Source: Akkermansiaceae bacterium (GTDB lineage Bacteria > Verrucomicrobiota > Verrucomicrobiia > Verrucomicrobiales > Akkermansiaceae). Taken from it: DNA of 64,000 nucleotides. This document shows, one piece after another, positions 50,383 through 60,482 of this stretch. Below the pieces are notes generated by a model. It did no database searches, was not told the DNA's origin, and was given only the letters and a program-made list of their open reading frames with translations. The stretch lies in the NCBI GenBank assembly GCA_028822935.1, contig JAPKCM010000009.1:1-64000 (forward strand), given 5' to 3'. The number at the start of each line of letters is the position of its first letter. The first letter of the stretch is position 1. A program made the position numbers and the translations under genes.

Positions 50383-53300
50383 TTATTGTTGAATGACTTT
50401 GATGCGTAGAAATTGGCGAACTTCACTGGAGACAGCGACATCGCTTTGAAAGACGACGTCTTCAGCTCCATCGCCATTGGATGATGAACTGATCAACGAT
50501 ATCGTTGGAGTCCAGCTTGAAAGATCTGTCGAAACTTCCACCGTGACCGAGATGTCTGGTGTCTTTTCTAATCGAGAAAACCCGTAAGTCAGCTGATCTC
50601 CATCAATCGCAGCAGTCACCTGAAGAGCTGACGTTTCAATGGTCGGGTCCAAGCCCAGCGCATACTTCAAGAGATTGGAAATCCTATCGCCTGAGGCATC
50701 CGCCATCGGACCACTCACCGTAGGATCCTCCAACTCGGAGAGAGTAAAATACTGGGTGCTCCATGAATAATAGACGTGACTAAATCCAGGAGTCACCACC
50801 CCCGGAGATCCATGCACATCGGAACTCAGTGCCCAACTGGAACGTAAATCCCACGTAGTCCAATCCGCAGAATCATCCACGAACTCAATGCTATAACCTT
50901 GATCTCTCGCAGGAGTAAACCAATCACCTTCAAATCTGAAGGAGAGGATATTTTCGCCCACCGGGTCTCTCAAAGTGATCTGCTCTCCCCCATTGTTGAG
51001 AGCGCCAGTGAATGTGCCTAAGATTTTCTGGCTCGGATAATTCGCGGGATTCGCAACGACCAATCCAAATTCTCCCGGCGCGAGAGTTCTGCTAAGCGTC
51101 GCTGTGATGCCCGCATCGAAATACACCCCGGTCAGATCGAGCGAGGAGGACCCTACATTTCTAAGCTCAACGAATTCGAATCCCTTTCCTTCAAGCGGAG
51201 AAAAGTGAATCTCGGTAATTCGAAGCGAATCCTGATAAATCGAAGGGTTACTTGGGGTTGTCAGCGTTCCCGCCCACGTGCCCCCGGGATAAAGCAAATT
51301 AATCGTTTCCCCTCGCGAGGAAATACGTCCGCCATAATCGCCTTCCACATTCAACCCTTCCCCTGCCATCGGACTAGCATCCCTCGAACGGAACACAGCA
51401 ACGTTAGGACTCACAAATAGACTCCTGTTCGCCTCTATAATAGTCCCCGGAAGGAACTCAAACATCACTCCTCCCTCAAGCGTCCACCCCGACAGATCAA
51501 CTGCCCAACCGGAATAATTCTTAAGCTCAATAAACTCTTCATCCTGATTCCCCGAAACAGGGTTTCCGTCGTGGCTCCCAAAGCTTATCATCGGGGTCAA
51601 CGGCTCCGGGCCAGGCAGCAGCGCCGAGCTAGTCTGCGGAGTCGGATAGCTTGCCGAGTTACTCGCCAAATGAGTGACGGACAAGTGGATCTTGCGGGGA
51701 GCAAGGTAATCGTCCTCTAGAATTGCGATGGCTTGAGCCAAAGTCTGGGACCTCCCAAATTGGCCCCATTTATTACTATCTAAAATCGCGTCATTCCCCA
51801 AAGCCAATCCAAAGGCATCGATTCGGCTTTCGATCTCAGAGGTCATCAGAATTTCATCAACCAGTGTTTGCAGCCGCCTCCTGAACATCTCCTTGAATCG
51901 ATCGTTCTCCAGAAGCTTATCGACGAGTCTACTGAAGCTCCGATTCCCCGGCAATTCCTGAGTCCCGACAAAAGGATGACTCGGAGAAATGGGCGCATTG
52001 GAATTTCTCCCGCCCAAAACATAATCCTCTGTCGCCCAGATTCCCTCATGCGCGATATTGTCATTCGTCATGTAGTGACTCCCCCACGTCAGATCAGTAT
52101 CCCAGGGCAACTGGGTCCACTCACCACTCCCTTCGCTATCCCGATAGAGGTAGTAATTCTTCCTCATGTTGTCGTTGTTCTGTGTCAACACGGTCGCGGC
52201 GAGGTAGTTGAGCTGCCGCGGAAGATCGACATTATCGAAAATAAAGTTTTCCAGACTACTCCCGCTTCCGCCGATTCCGCTCACAAAGGCGATGAGATCA
52301 GCATTGGATTCGTGCGTGCGGTTCTTTTTCTCAACTCCGCTGGTCCCGCTCGTTCCACCATTGAACATCTTGTAAAGAGCGCCATCGTCATCGATCCCCT
52401 TCTCACGGCGTAGAAGACGCTTATCAACCTGCTCGGTATAAGCTGCCACGCTAAAGAATTCCCCGTTCTGCTCAACTCTCGTCAGGAAACACTGCGATCC
52501 CGGCGAACCGGCAAGATCATAAATATCGTAGCTGAGTGGCTGACGCACGTAGGCCTTGTCCGTCCATGTCGTGTTCAAGTTGAACTCTTCGACCCGCACG
52601 GTGTCAGGATCATCATCGACCCGAAAATGATGCCCCGTATTAAAATCGAACTTGTAGCTCTTCTTCGCCAATCCCGCCGATGATGCTCCTCGAATCCGGC
52701 AGTAAATATTGTCATAGAACTCCCCGAGATAGAGGACCGAAGCCCGCTTCCCCGTTCGGTTATTCGCACCACCTGGATTCTCGATAAACCATTCCAGAAC
52801 CGGAAGATTGGAAACGACGGAAACATCTAAAGCCGCCGTGCCAAAATACTCGGGAGAATTTACCGCATCCCCGAAAAAAGGAGCCTTGGAAATCGTTCCT
52901 GCCGAATCGCGAGCCTCCACTCTCCAACGAATCATCTCTCCATCAGACAGTCCCGCTAATGGAATGTTGGCACTATAAACGCCATCGCCGGCAACGGCAT
53001 CAGGAGCTGCGCCATCATCGGTCATCGAGATGGAACTCTCAACAGAAAAACTCTCGCGATAAAATAGGGTCACCTGATCGATGCCTTGCTCCGTCATCCC
53101 CACCCGCGCGATCACTAGCTGGTGACTCTGAAGAGCCAAGTCTGGACGAGCTGGGTTCTCTGTCACCTCAGAAATCGCCGGACCAAGCGTCAAAACGCCT
53201 CCTCCATTGTCCGCATTGGGAGTGGAAGGATTCATGTAAACTGATGCCGATGCACCAGAGGGAGAAAGCTGAGCATTGAGTTCGCAATCGAAAAGGAAGT

Positions 53301-54291
53301 CTGAATTCGTGATTCCGCGGTTGAGACAATGAACCGCCAGAATATTTTCTCCCGCCACCAGAGTCACTTCACTGAGATCAACCGCAAAAGACTCCAAGGT
53401 GATCGCGAGAGAATCATTGTGACTCGCTCTCGCGATGGCCTCATAGTCCCAAACTCCGTCACTCGGCGCATTCGCAGATGCCAGAACAGGACTCCCATTG
53501 ATGGAGAATCCAAACCCATCATCGTAGCGCGCTTTAAAAATCAATCCCGTTACCAGTGAGGGATCATCAATATTGAAAGGAACCCTCAAATAAAGAGTGG
53601 TGTTCTTAGTGTAGAGCGCTCCTTGGACATCTCCATCCGCTCCAATATAGGAATCATACGGGTCCACTGAGTTGGTCGTGGCATACCCGACCCCCGTCTC
53701 ACAAGTGGTCCATCCCGAATCATCGAAGTTGATTTCATTCCATGGAGATGCGCCCCCTATATCCTCCGAGGCATCATCCGGCACTTTGTATCTTGCCGCC
53801 TCCTCCGGACCCACAAGCGGAACCATTGATCCTCCCGGTGTTCCCACGCCATAAGAAATATCGGGATACTGCTGCGGATAGCTGGGAGATAAATCATCTT
53901 CCACCGTAACTCCATCAGCTTTTACCAGAGCAAGATACTCCCCGGATGAACTGAGCTTAAAATTTGTATGAAGCTCGTCTCCCGCGATCGACCTGTTTTT
54001 ATTGGAAGCAAAGACAACGAGCTCATCGCCGGGATTCAGAGAGACCGACGGAAACTCCCACCGATCGAGTGCAGTTGCATCATCAGTCAGATGCCACCCG
54101 GCAAGATCGATCGCAGATCCGGAAATATTGCTCAACTCGATCCAATCAGAATCATCACCGTCCTCGTCAGTCAGCCCCTTGGTGTTTGAGGTCAGAAACT
54201 CACTGATAATGATGTCAGCCCCTTGAGAAGGAGACAGCATTGTGAACCCCACCAAACCAAGCAAAGAAAAAAACCTCGATTGATTGTACAT
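50383..54291 (-). CDS. CotH kinase family protein with lamin-tail domains, secreted
   Basis: Lamin-tail modules (SDWIELSNISGSAIDLAGWHLTD; EFIELKNYSGWAVDLSGWTLEGG) and CotH segment (CRIRGASSAGLAKKSYKFDF, QLPWDTDLTWGS). Confidence 0.85.
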   Translation of the reverse strand: MYNQSRFFSLLGLVGFTMLSPSQGADIIISEFLTSNTKGLTDEDGDDSDWIELSNISGSAIDLAGWHLTDDATALDRWEFPSVSLNPGDELVVFASNKNRSIAGDELHTNFKLSSSGEYLALVKADGVTVEDDLSPSYPQQYPDISYGVGTPGGSMVPLVGPEEAARYKVPDDASEDIGGASPWNEINFDDSGWTTCETGVGYATTNSVDPYDSYIGADGDVQGALYTKNTTLYLRVPFNIDDPSLVTGLIFKARYDDGFGFSINGSPVLASANAPSDGVWDYEAIARASHNDSLAITLESFAVDLSEVTLVAGENILAVHCLNRGITNSDFLFDCELNAQLSPSGASASVYMNPSTPNADNGGGVLTLGPAISEVTENPARPDLALQSHQLVIARVGMTEQGIDQVTLFYRESFSVESSISMTDDGAAPDAVAGDGVYSANIPLAGLSDGEMIRWRVEARDSAGTISKAPFFGDAVNSPEYFGTAALDVSVVSNLPVLEWFIENPGGANNRTGKRASVLYLGEFYDNIYCRIRGASSAGLAKKSYKFDFNTGHHFRVDDDPDTVRVEEFNLNTTWTDKAYVRQPLSYDIYDLAGSPGSQCFLTRVEQNGEFFSVAAYTEQVDKRLLRREKGIDDDGALYKMFNGGTSGTSGVEKKNRTHESNADLIAFVSGIGGSGSSLENFIFDNVDLPRQLNYLAATVLTQNNDNMRKNYYLYRDSEGSGEWTQLPWDTDLTWGSHYMTNDNIAHEGIWATEDYVLGGRNSNAPISPSHPFVGTQELPGNRSFSRLVDKLLENDRFKEMFRRRLQTLVDEILMTSEIESRIDAFGLALGNDAILDSNKWGQFGRSQTLAQAIAILEDDYLAPRKIHLSVTHLASNSASYPTPQTSSALLPGPEPLTPMISFGSHDGNPVSGNQDEEFIELKNYSGWAVDLSGWTLEGGVMFEFLPGTIIEANRSLFVSPNVAVFRSRDASPMAGEGLNVEGDYGGRISSRGETINLLYPGGTWAGTLTTPSNPSIYQDSLRITEIHFSPLEGKGFEFVELRNVGSSSLDLTGVYFDAGITATLSRTLAPGEFGLVVANPANYPSQKILGTFTGALNNGGEQITLRDPVGENILSFRFEGDWFTPARDQGYSIEFVDDSADWTTWDLRSSWALSSDVHGSPGVVTPGFSHVYYSWSTQYFTLSELEDPTVSGPMADASGDRISNLLKYALGLDPTIETSALQVTAAIDGDQLTYGFSRLEKTPDISVTVEVSTDLSSWTPTISLISSSSNGDGAEDVVFQSDVAVSSEVRQFLRIKVIQQ

Positions 54292-54352
54292 CGCCGAAAA
54301 AGCAGTTGAGGTGACCTTCTTTATGGTCACCTCGATAGATTAAAACCGACAA

Positions 54353-55045
54353 TTATCGCCGGCGACGCACGAAGCCAAGCAGCCCTCCAAGTCCAAGAAG
54401 AACGACGTGAGAGGGCTCGGGGATGACCGTGACTTGTGAGCCGGAAGCGCCATTAAATGTAGCCACATTGATATTCACTCCATCGACTGCGGCAGCGCCA
54501 TCGACGGTGATTTTGGTCAAATGCTCCGTTGTAAATGCCGCAGGAGTCTCGCCTGAGAAGGACAAAACAGAGCCAGAAGTAAGATTGATCGTCGAAAAGT
54601 TCACCGGATTTCCCCCGCCTCCGAGAGTCACCGAGCTTGTGCCATCAACTTGCACATCTGCTCCGTTGACCACGAAGAAAGCATTCAACTGACTCCCATT
54701 GGTGACATTGATCACCATTCCGGTTCCGCCAGGTTCTCCTCCCACCCCATCATTTCCTCCGGCAACAAGGCCAAGGATGGAGTTATTTAGGGTGAGCGAA
54801 AATCCATTCGCTACTTGCAACCTTACCTGGCCCCCTAGATTGGGGATTTCGACATTGCCATTCGTGATCGTCAGATCATCAGCAACACTCACATTGGAAT
54901 CAACAGCCGAAGCTGTGGAACTGGTGAAGTCCCAATTGCTACCCTCAAAAGGATCATTACTCGTTGCGCCCGTCCAGATTACCGTGGCCGAGGCCGGCAG
55001 CGCCAGAAGAGGGAATAAAATTGAAACTGTTTGGAATGTTTTCAT
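54353..55045 (-). CDS. PEP-CTERM sorting domain-containing protein
   Basis: C-terminal VIPEPSHVVLLGLGGLLGFVRRRR; N-terminal signal peptide. Confidence 0.9.
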   Translation of the reverse strand: MKTFQTVSILFPLLALPASATVIWTGATSNDPFEGSNWDFTSSTASAVDSNVSVADDLTITNGNVEIPNLGGQVRLQVANGFSLTLNNSILGLVAGGNDGVGGEPGGTGMVINVTNGSQLNAFFVVNGADVQVDGTSSVTLGGGGNPVNFSTINLTSGSVLSFSGETPAAFTTEHLTKITVDGAAAVDGVNINVATFNGASGSQVTVIPEPSHVVLLGLGGLLGFVRRRR

Positions 55046-55296
55046 TGCGAATTATGTTTGCGTGCGTCCAAATTTAAAAAAGGCTCAAAAATGTGGAATC
55101 TTCAGCAATTCAGACATCTTTGAGTAGAGAGATTTCTCCCCTGCAGGTCAATATTGAAAAACAGCGACCAGACGTCCTAACATCCCTCTACTGTGATGGT
55201 TCGGTCACTTCCTATTTCGCTCAGCGGCCTCATGAATAGAGATCATTCCCACCTCCAGAAAATCGAGGCGCTTCTTCGCGAAAGCGAACTGGGTTC

Positions 55297-56805
55297 TTAC
55301 TTCCCAAAATGCTTCAAAATCGCTTTCACCAGTCCGGGGATGTCATGCTTAGGCGATTCAATGCAGGTCTCGCTCGAATGCGTAGCGAAGGTCTTACTGG
55401 TCACCGGACCGATACTTCCCGCCACGCAATTTTCAGGCCAAGGGATACCCAATTTAAAAAAGTTCTCCACCGTCGAACCACTCGTAAAGGTGATCATATC
55501 TGCACCTTCATCAGCGAGTCGCTGCGCCGCGCCAGTCGGATCTGAAGTCTCGGGCACCGTTCGGTAAGCAAGGCAGGAATCCACAATCGCGCCAATTTTC
55601 ATGAGTTCATGATAAAGCACGTCGCGTGTCTCTTCCGCCTTCACCCAAAGCAATTTTTGGTGCTCTACGTTTAGCTTTTTAAAGGCCTCGATCAATCCTT
55701 CCGCCACGAATTTCTCAGGAAGCAAATCCACCGTAAAACGATACTCGCGAATCTTCGCTTCCGTGCTCGGCCCAATCGCCGCAATCCGGGGTCCACCCAA
55801 ACTGCGGGCGTCTTGGTACGTGGCATAGAAAGCGTCGAAGAATTTCTCCACCCCATTCGGACTCGTGAAAATGAGCCAGTCGTAGGTGTGCGCATCCGCC
55901 ACCATCTGCGCAAAATCTTTTTTATCCTTCGGGTGCTCGATCCGAATCGTCGGAAGCTCCACCACGTCGGCCCCAAGATCACCCAGTTGACGACTCAGCT
56001 CCCCCGCTTGCTCACGCGTCCGCGTCACCACAATCCGCTTTCCAAAGAGCGGCTTGGTTTCGAACCAATTGATCTTCTTGCGCTCGGTCACCACATTGCC
56101 CACCACCGCCACTGCCGGTGACTTGAAATTTTGCTCTTCTACAATATCCGCAATCGTCGCCAGGGTTCCTTCAATCGTACGATGCTTCCCTGTCGTGGCC
56201 CAGCGCGTCAGCGCAATCGGAGTCGAAGGACTGGCCCCACCTTTGATGAATCGCTCACAGATCCCGCGCAACCGCGCAACCCCCATCACGAATACTTTCG
56301 TCCCGGGAGCCTTCGCCAGTTGCTCGAAATCAAGCGAGGTATCTTCCTTCGTGGGATCTTCATGTCCCGTGAAAATCGTCAGCTGCGAGCAGTGATCACG
56401 ATGCGTCACCGGAATCCCGGCGTAGGCTGGTCCGGCAATCGTCGAGGAAATTCCCGGCACGATCTCGAACTTCACGCCCGCATCTGCGAGCTCGGAGGCT
56501 TCTTCACCACCGCGCCCAAAAATCATGGGGTCACCGCCCTTGAGGCGCGTGACAATCTTTCCCTCCAACGTCTTCTCAACAATAATATCATTAATCTGAT
56601 CTTGCGGAATAGCATGAGCCGCCGCGCGCTTGCCCGCAAAAATCAGCTCACAGCCCTTCTTCGTCCAAGAAACCAGCTCGGGACTCGAAAGTGCGTCATA
56701 AACCAGAACGTCGCATTTCTCGATGCAGGCCTTCGCCTTCAGCGTGACCAACCCAACATCTCCCGGGCCCGCGCCCACCAGGTAACAAATTCCTTTTTTG
56801 ATCAT
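55297..56805 (-). CDS. cobA-hemD: Uroporphyrinogen-III C-methyltransferase / uroporphyrinogen-III synthase fusion
   Basis: VYLVGAGPGDVGLVTLKA-like start, TRLKGGDPMIFGRGGEEA, GIPVTHRDHCSQLTIFTGHE; C-terminal HemD half (VVTRTREQAGELSRQLGDLGADVVELPTI). Confidence 0.93.
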   Translation of the reverse strand: MIKKGICYLVGAGPGDVGLVTLKAKACIEKCDVLVYDALSSPELVSWTKKGCELIFAGKRAAAHAIPQDQINDIIVEKTLEGKIVTRLKGGDPMIFGRGGEEASELADAGVKFEIVPGISSTIAGPAYAGIPVTHRDHCSQLTIFTGHEDPTKEDTSLDFEQLAKAPGTKVFVMGVARLRGICERFIKGGASPSTPIALTRWATTGKHRTIEGTLATIADIVEEQNFKSPAVAVVGNVVTERKKINWFETKPLFGKRIVVTRTREQAGELSRQLGDLGADVVELPTIRIEHPKDKKDFAQMVADAHTYDWLIFTSPNGVEKFFDAFYATYQDARSLGGPRIAAIGPSTEAKIREYRFTVDLLPEKFVAEGLIEAFKKLNVEHQKLLWVKAEETRDVLYHELMKIGAIVDSCLAYRTVPETSDPTGAAQRLADEGADMITFTSGSTVENFFKLGIPWPENCVAGSIGPVTSKTFATHSSETCIESPKHDIPGLVKAILKHFGK

Positions 56806-57719
56806 GACAATTCTTGAAAAAGTAACTGAGCCGCTTCGGCCAGTGGTGCGGAAACTTCGGCCCGCGTTGGCTCTCCGCCCGTCTCCGAATAAACGCGAGC
56901 ACCCATCGTGACAAGGCCTTCGGAAATCTCACACCAAACTCCCACCGGCGTATTGCAGCCTGCCGAAAGCAGTTCGAGAAATCCGCGCTCCGCCGTGACT
57001 CGATCCCAGGTTTCTTGATGATTGAGTGCCGAAATAATGTCGCGACTCTCCGAATCATCGGACCTGATCTCAAATCCCACCGCTCCTTGTCCGGCCGCTG
57101 GATAAAATTCCTTCTCCGGCAGGCAATAAACCTGAAGCGCTACCCCTTCGATCTCGAGAACCTGATCAACAGAATATCCCAAGCGACGAAGCCCCGCCTC
57201 GGCCAGCATAATTCCGTCCATCGTCTCGCTTTCAGCCAGCTTGCGCAGACGCGTCGGAACGTTCCCCCGAAGATCGCACACTTCAAGACCCGGCTTCAAA
57301 TCGATCAGTTGCTGCGCTCGACGTGCCGAGCTCGTTCCAACCAGCGAACCTTCGCCCAAGTCATTCCACGAAATTTTTCCAATAAAGGCATCTCTAACAG
57401 GCGCGCGCTCCAGCACTCCCGCCAGCACAAATTCCTCCTCCAGAACCGTCGGCAGATCCTTCAGCGAGTGCACCGCAACATCGATCTCCTCCGTTTCCAA
57501 AGCAATCTCCAGCTCCTTGATAAAAACTCCTTTGTCCCAGACCCCCTCGACCTTCGCAACTTCGCTCAACGCAACATCGGTGCGACGGTCCCCCGTTGTC
57601 GTGATAATCACCCGCTCGACTTCCAGCCAGGGAAAAGCCACAGCCAATGCCGCCTCGGTCATCTCCGCCTGTTTCAATGCGAGAGCACTCCCGCGTGTTC
57701 CGATTTTAAGCTTCTTCAT
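56802..57719 (-). CDS. hemC: Hydroxymethylbilane synthase (porphobilinogen deaminase)
   Basis: KIGTRGSALALKQAE, VHSLKDLP, GTSSARRAQQL, LSAGCNTPVG (dipyrromethane Cys). Confidence 0.95.
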   Translation of the reverse strand: MKKLKIGTRGSALALKQAEMTEAALAVAFPWLEVERVIITTTGDRRTDVALSEVAKVEGVWDKGVFIKELEIALETEEIDVAVHSLKDLPTVLEEEFVLAGVLERAPVRDAFIGKISWNDLGEGSLVGTSSARRAQQLIDLKPGLEVCDLRGNVPTRLRKLAESETMDGIMLAEAGLRRLGYSVDQVLEIEGVALQVYCLPEKEFYPAAGQGAVGFEIRSDDSESRDIISALNHQETWDRVTAERGFLELLSAGCNTPVGVWCEISEGLVTMGARVYSETGGEPTRAEVSAPLAEAAQLLFQELS

Positions 57720-58723
57720 TCCAGTCCTGGTAGTGCTGCTTTAGTGAGTTCTTCGTCGATGATTCCTTCGCAAATTTTTAACTGCTCCAAGCGACGCGTG
57801 CGCGCTCGGCTCGCCATCCCTTGCAGAGTATCGATGTCGTAAAGATAGACTTCCTCGATCTCTCCGACCTCGGGGTCGATATCACGTGGAACAGCAATAT
57901 CCACCATGATGAGCGGACGGAACTTGCGCTTTCGACGCACCGCTTCGATATCTCGTGGTTTCACCACAAAATGAGGGGCACTGGTCGAGGAAATCAACAC
58001 GTCAATCTTCTCCAATGAGTTCTGCCAATCATCAAAACCCACCGCTCCCCCCCCAATCTCTGCCGCAAGTTTCTCCGCCGCCGGAAAAGAACGGTTCGTG
58101 ACAATCACCGAGCTTGCGCCACGCGACTGCAGCGCTTGCGCCGTTTGTCGGCTCATCTCCCCTGCGCCCACCACCATGACCGAGCTTCCTTTCAATTTAC
58201 CAAAGACCTGCTCCGCAAGCTCAACCGCAGCGCCCGCCACCGACGTCGCGCCCTCTTGAATCCCCGTCTGCGTCCGCACTCGCTTCCCCACCCCAAAAGC
58301 CCGTTGGAACAGCTTGTTCAAAATGCCCGAAGTCGTTCCTCCAGTAAGAGCGGCCTGGTAAGCCTTCTTCACTTGACCAAAGATCTCTGTTTCCCCCAGC
58401 ACCATCGAATTCATCCCGCTCGCCACCCGACAAAGATGCTCTGCCGCTCTCCTCGATTCGTAATAGTAAAACACCCCTTCGCGGGTGCCTTCGTAATTCC
58501 TCTGCGAGCACACCCAGTTCTCCAGATGCTGCACCCCGCCGTCTTCAATCACCGCGTAATATTCCGTGCGATTACAGGTCGAGAGAACCACTCCTTCGGC
58601 CACCGCTGGATCCTCAACAAGAAGCTTTCCTTCTTCACTCATTTTACTCTCGGACAAGGCAAAGCGCTCCCGCACCTCGACAGGCGCAGTCTCATGATTG
58701 AGGCCAAGACAAACGAGTTTCAT
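57716..58723 (-). CDS. hemA: Glutamyl-tRNA reductase
   Basis: GLNHETAPVEVRERFA, LSTCNRTEYY, GETEIFGQVKKAY. Confidence 0.95.
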   Translation of the reverse strand: MKLVCLGLNHETAPVEVRERFALSESKMSEEGKLLVEDPAVAEGVVLSTCNRTEYYAVIEDGGVQHLENWVCSQRNYEGTREGVFYYYESRRAAEHLCRVASGMNSMVLGETEIFGQVKKAYQAALTGGTTSGILNKLFQRAFGVGKRVRTQTGIQEGATSVAGAAVELAEQVFGKLKGSSVMVVGAGEMSRQTAQALQSRGASSVIVTNRSFPAAEKLAAEIGGGAVGFDDWQNSLEKIDVLISSTSAPHFVVKPRDIEAVRRKRKFRPLIMVDIAVPRDIDPEVGEIEEVYLYDIDTLQGMASRARTRRLEQLKICEGIIDEELTKAALPGLE

Positions 58724-59523
58724 TAAAGTTTAGAAAAAACCGTGAGAGAAAGAATAAACAACACGATGAGCCCCCACGCCAGGTAGCGACCCGGCAAGCC
58801 CCTCACAAAGTAGATTCCCAATAAAACAGCATAAAGCACCCAAGTCACCGTCGCCACAACGAGGTGGACACTCACCTTCCCATTCTCCATCAACAGCCCA
58901 GAAACGACACCAATCGTCAGAAGAATCCATCCCACCAGCGCAATCCGCGCCATCGCCTTCACCAAGCGGCTCACCGATGGCATCCCCGTCATCATTCCCT
59001 CACTAAAGCGCAGGCTCTTCAAACGCCGGTTAAGCACCAAAAACATTACGCCCGCGACCGACGCCAACGTTAAAGCCCCATAGCTTAAGACCGAGAATGC
59101 CGCGTGCGACTCCCGCCACGGGTCCACCACCTCCGCCCTGACCGGATTCGTATCCAAAGCCCCCGGAAAGAGAGTCACCAATTGGAGGATCACCACCACG
59201 GGTGCCGTAAACACCCCTAACAGGGAAAGGCGGTAGGTCGTCCCCGTTACCAGATAAAAGAAGGTCAACGACCACGCTAGAAAAAGGCAAATTTCACCCA
59301 GGTCATCAAGAGGACACTGCCCGCGCAATTCGCCCCGAATTCCCAAGAAAAGTAATTGGCAGACAAATGCGCCCACCATCCACCAAAAGGCCCGATGTCC
59401 ATGCCCCTCGTCTCCTCTGGCACGCCAACCGAAGACCGCTCCGGCAGCTGCCAGAATAGTCGCCCCGATCACGTAAGCCATTTCCATATGGGGATAACTG
59501 GACTCGAAGTGCCATCCTTTCAA
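58723..59523 (-). CDS. Cytochrome c assembly protein CcsA/HemX-like
   Basis: Eight-TM-like profile, HAAFSVLSYGALTLASVAGVMFLVLNRRLK; adjacent to hemA. Confidence 0.85.
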   Translation of the reverse strand: MKGWHFESSYPHMEMAYVIGATILAAAGAVFGWRARGDEGHGHRAFWWMVGAFVCQLLFLGIRGELRGQCPLDDLGEICLFLAWSLTFFYLVTGTTYRLSLLGVFTAPVVVILQLVTLFPGALDTNPVRAEVVDPWRESHAAFSVLSYGALTLASVAGVMFLVLNRRLKSLRFSEGMMTGMPSVSRLVKAMARIALVGWILLTIGVVSGLLMENGKVSVHLVVATVTWVLYAVLLGIYFVRGLPGRYLAWGLIVLFILSLTVFSKL

Positions 59524-59589
59524 GTGCGGAAAGAGAAACTCTCCCGATATCCGCTTTCCCCCTCCCCAGAATCCGCCTAGTTTTTCTGC

Positions 59590-60114
59590 ATGCCGACTGC
59601 TGCCGACCTCAATGCCGCCATCCGAGATGTCCCCAACTTCCCCAAAGAAGGAATCCTCTTCAAGGACATCACCCCTGTTCTAGGCGACGCTGAACTCTTC
59701 AAAGCCTCCATGGAACTCCTCGCCGAAACCGCTCAGGGCGAAAAAATCGACAAAGTCGTCGGAATCGACGCCCGCGGCTTCATTTTCGCCGCTGGGGTCG
59801 CTCAGATTCTCGGCGCCGGTTTCGTCCCCATTCGTAAAAAAGGCAAACTCCCCTGGACCACTCATAAAATGGCCTACTCCCTCGAATACGGCGAAGACTG
59901 CGTCGAGATCCACAAAGACGCCATCAAACCCGGCGAGAAAATCCTCCTCGTCGACGACCTCCTCGCCACCGGAGGCACCGCCGCCGCCGCCATCAAGCTC
60001 CTAAAGGTCCTCGATGCCGACCTCATCGCCACCTCTTTCCTGATCGAGCTCGAAGCCCTCAACGGCCGCGCCCTGATCGACTCCCCCAGAACCGAAGCGA
60101 TTCTTACCTACTAA
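59590..60114 (+). CDS. apt: Adenine phosphoribosyltransferase
   Basis: IRDVPNFPKEGILFKDITPVLGD, GIDARGFIFAAGVA, LLVDDLLATGGTAAAAIKLL. Confidence 0.96.
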   Translation: MPTAADLNAAIRDVPNFPKEGILFKDITPVLGDAELFKASMELLAETAQGEKIDKVVGIDARGFIFAAGVAQILGAGFVPIRKKGKLPWTTHKMAYSLEYGEDCVEIHKDAIKPGEKILLVDDLLATGGTAAAAIKLLKVLDADLIATSFLIELEALNGRALIDSPRTEAILTY

Positions 60115-60482
60115 AGCTTCTTTATGACGCTCCCGATGCCAGAGCCATTTCAACACATCATCGTCCGCTTTCAACCTCATGAACTTGTCGTCGTTAAAAT
60201 TGATCAATTTTTTGACCATAAATGGCTCGCGTTTTTAGGCAAGGCACGGGGAGCCATCGGCATCTAGAAAATGATCTAACAGTTCCATCTTTCGTTCCAA
60301 ACCAAATCCTCGGTGAGCACCATTTCCAACAGAAGTCTTCTTTAAACGACGATCCCATCCAAGGTGAAAATCTCCATGGTAAAAGGGCAGCCCTGAAAAC
60401 CTAAGCCAATAACTTGCGAGTCATTACAAAGACGCCATTCTAACCAAACCACTCTCAATCATCTGAAAAATCGATCATCGAC

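Noticed and set aside
55060-55296. Minus-strand coding remnant downstream of the PEP-CTERM gene
   Set aside because: Only a 24-codon piece without recognisable motif.
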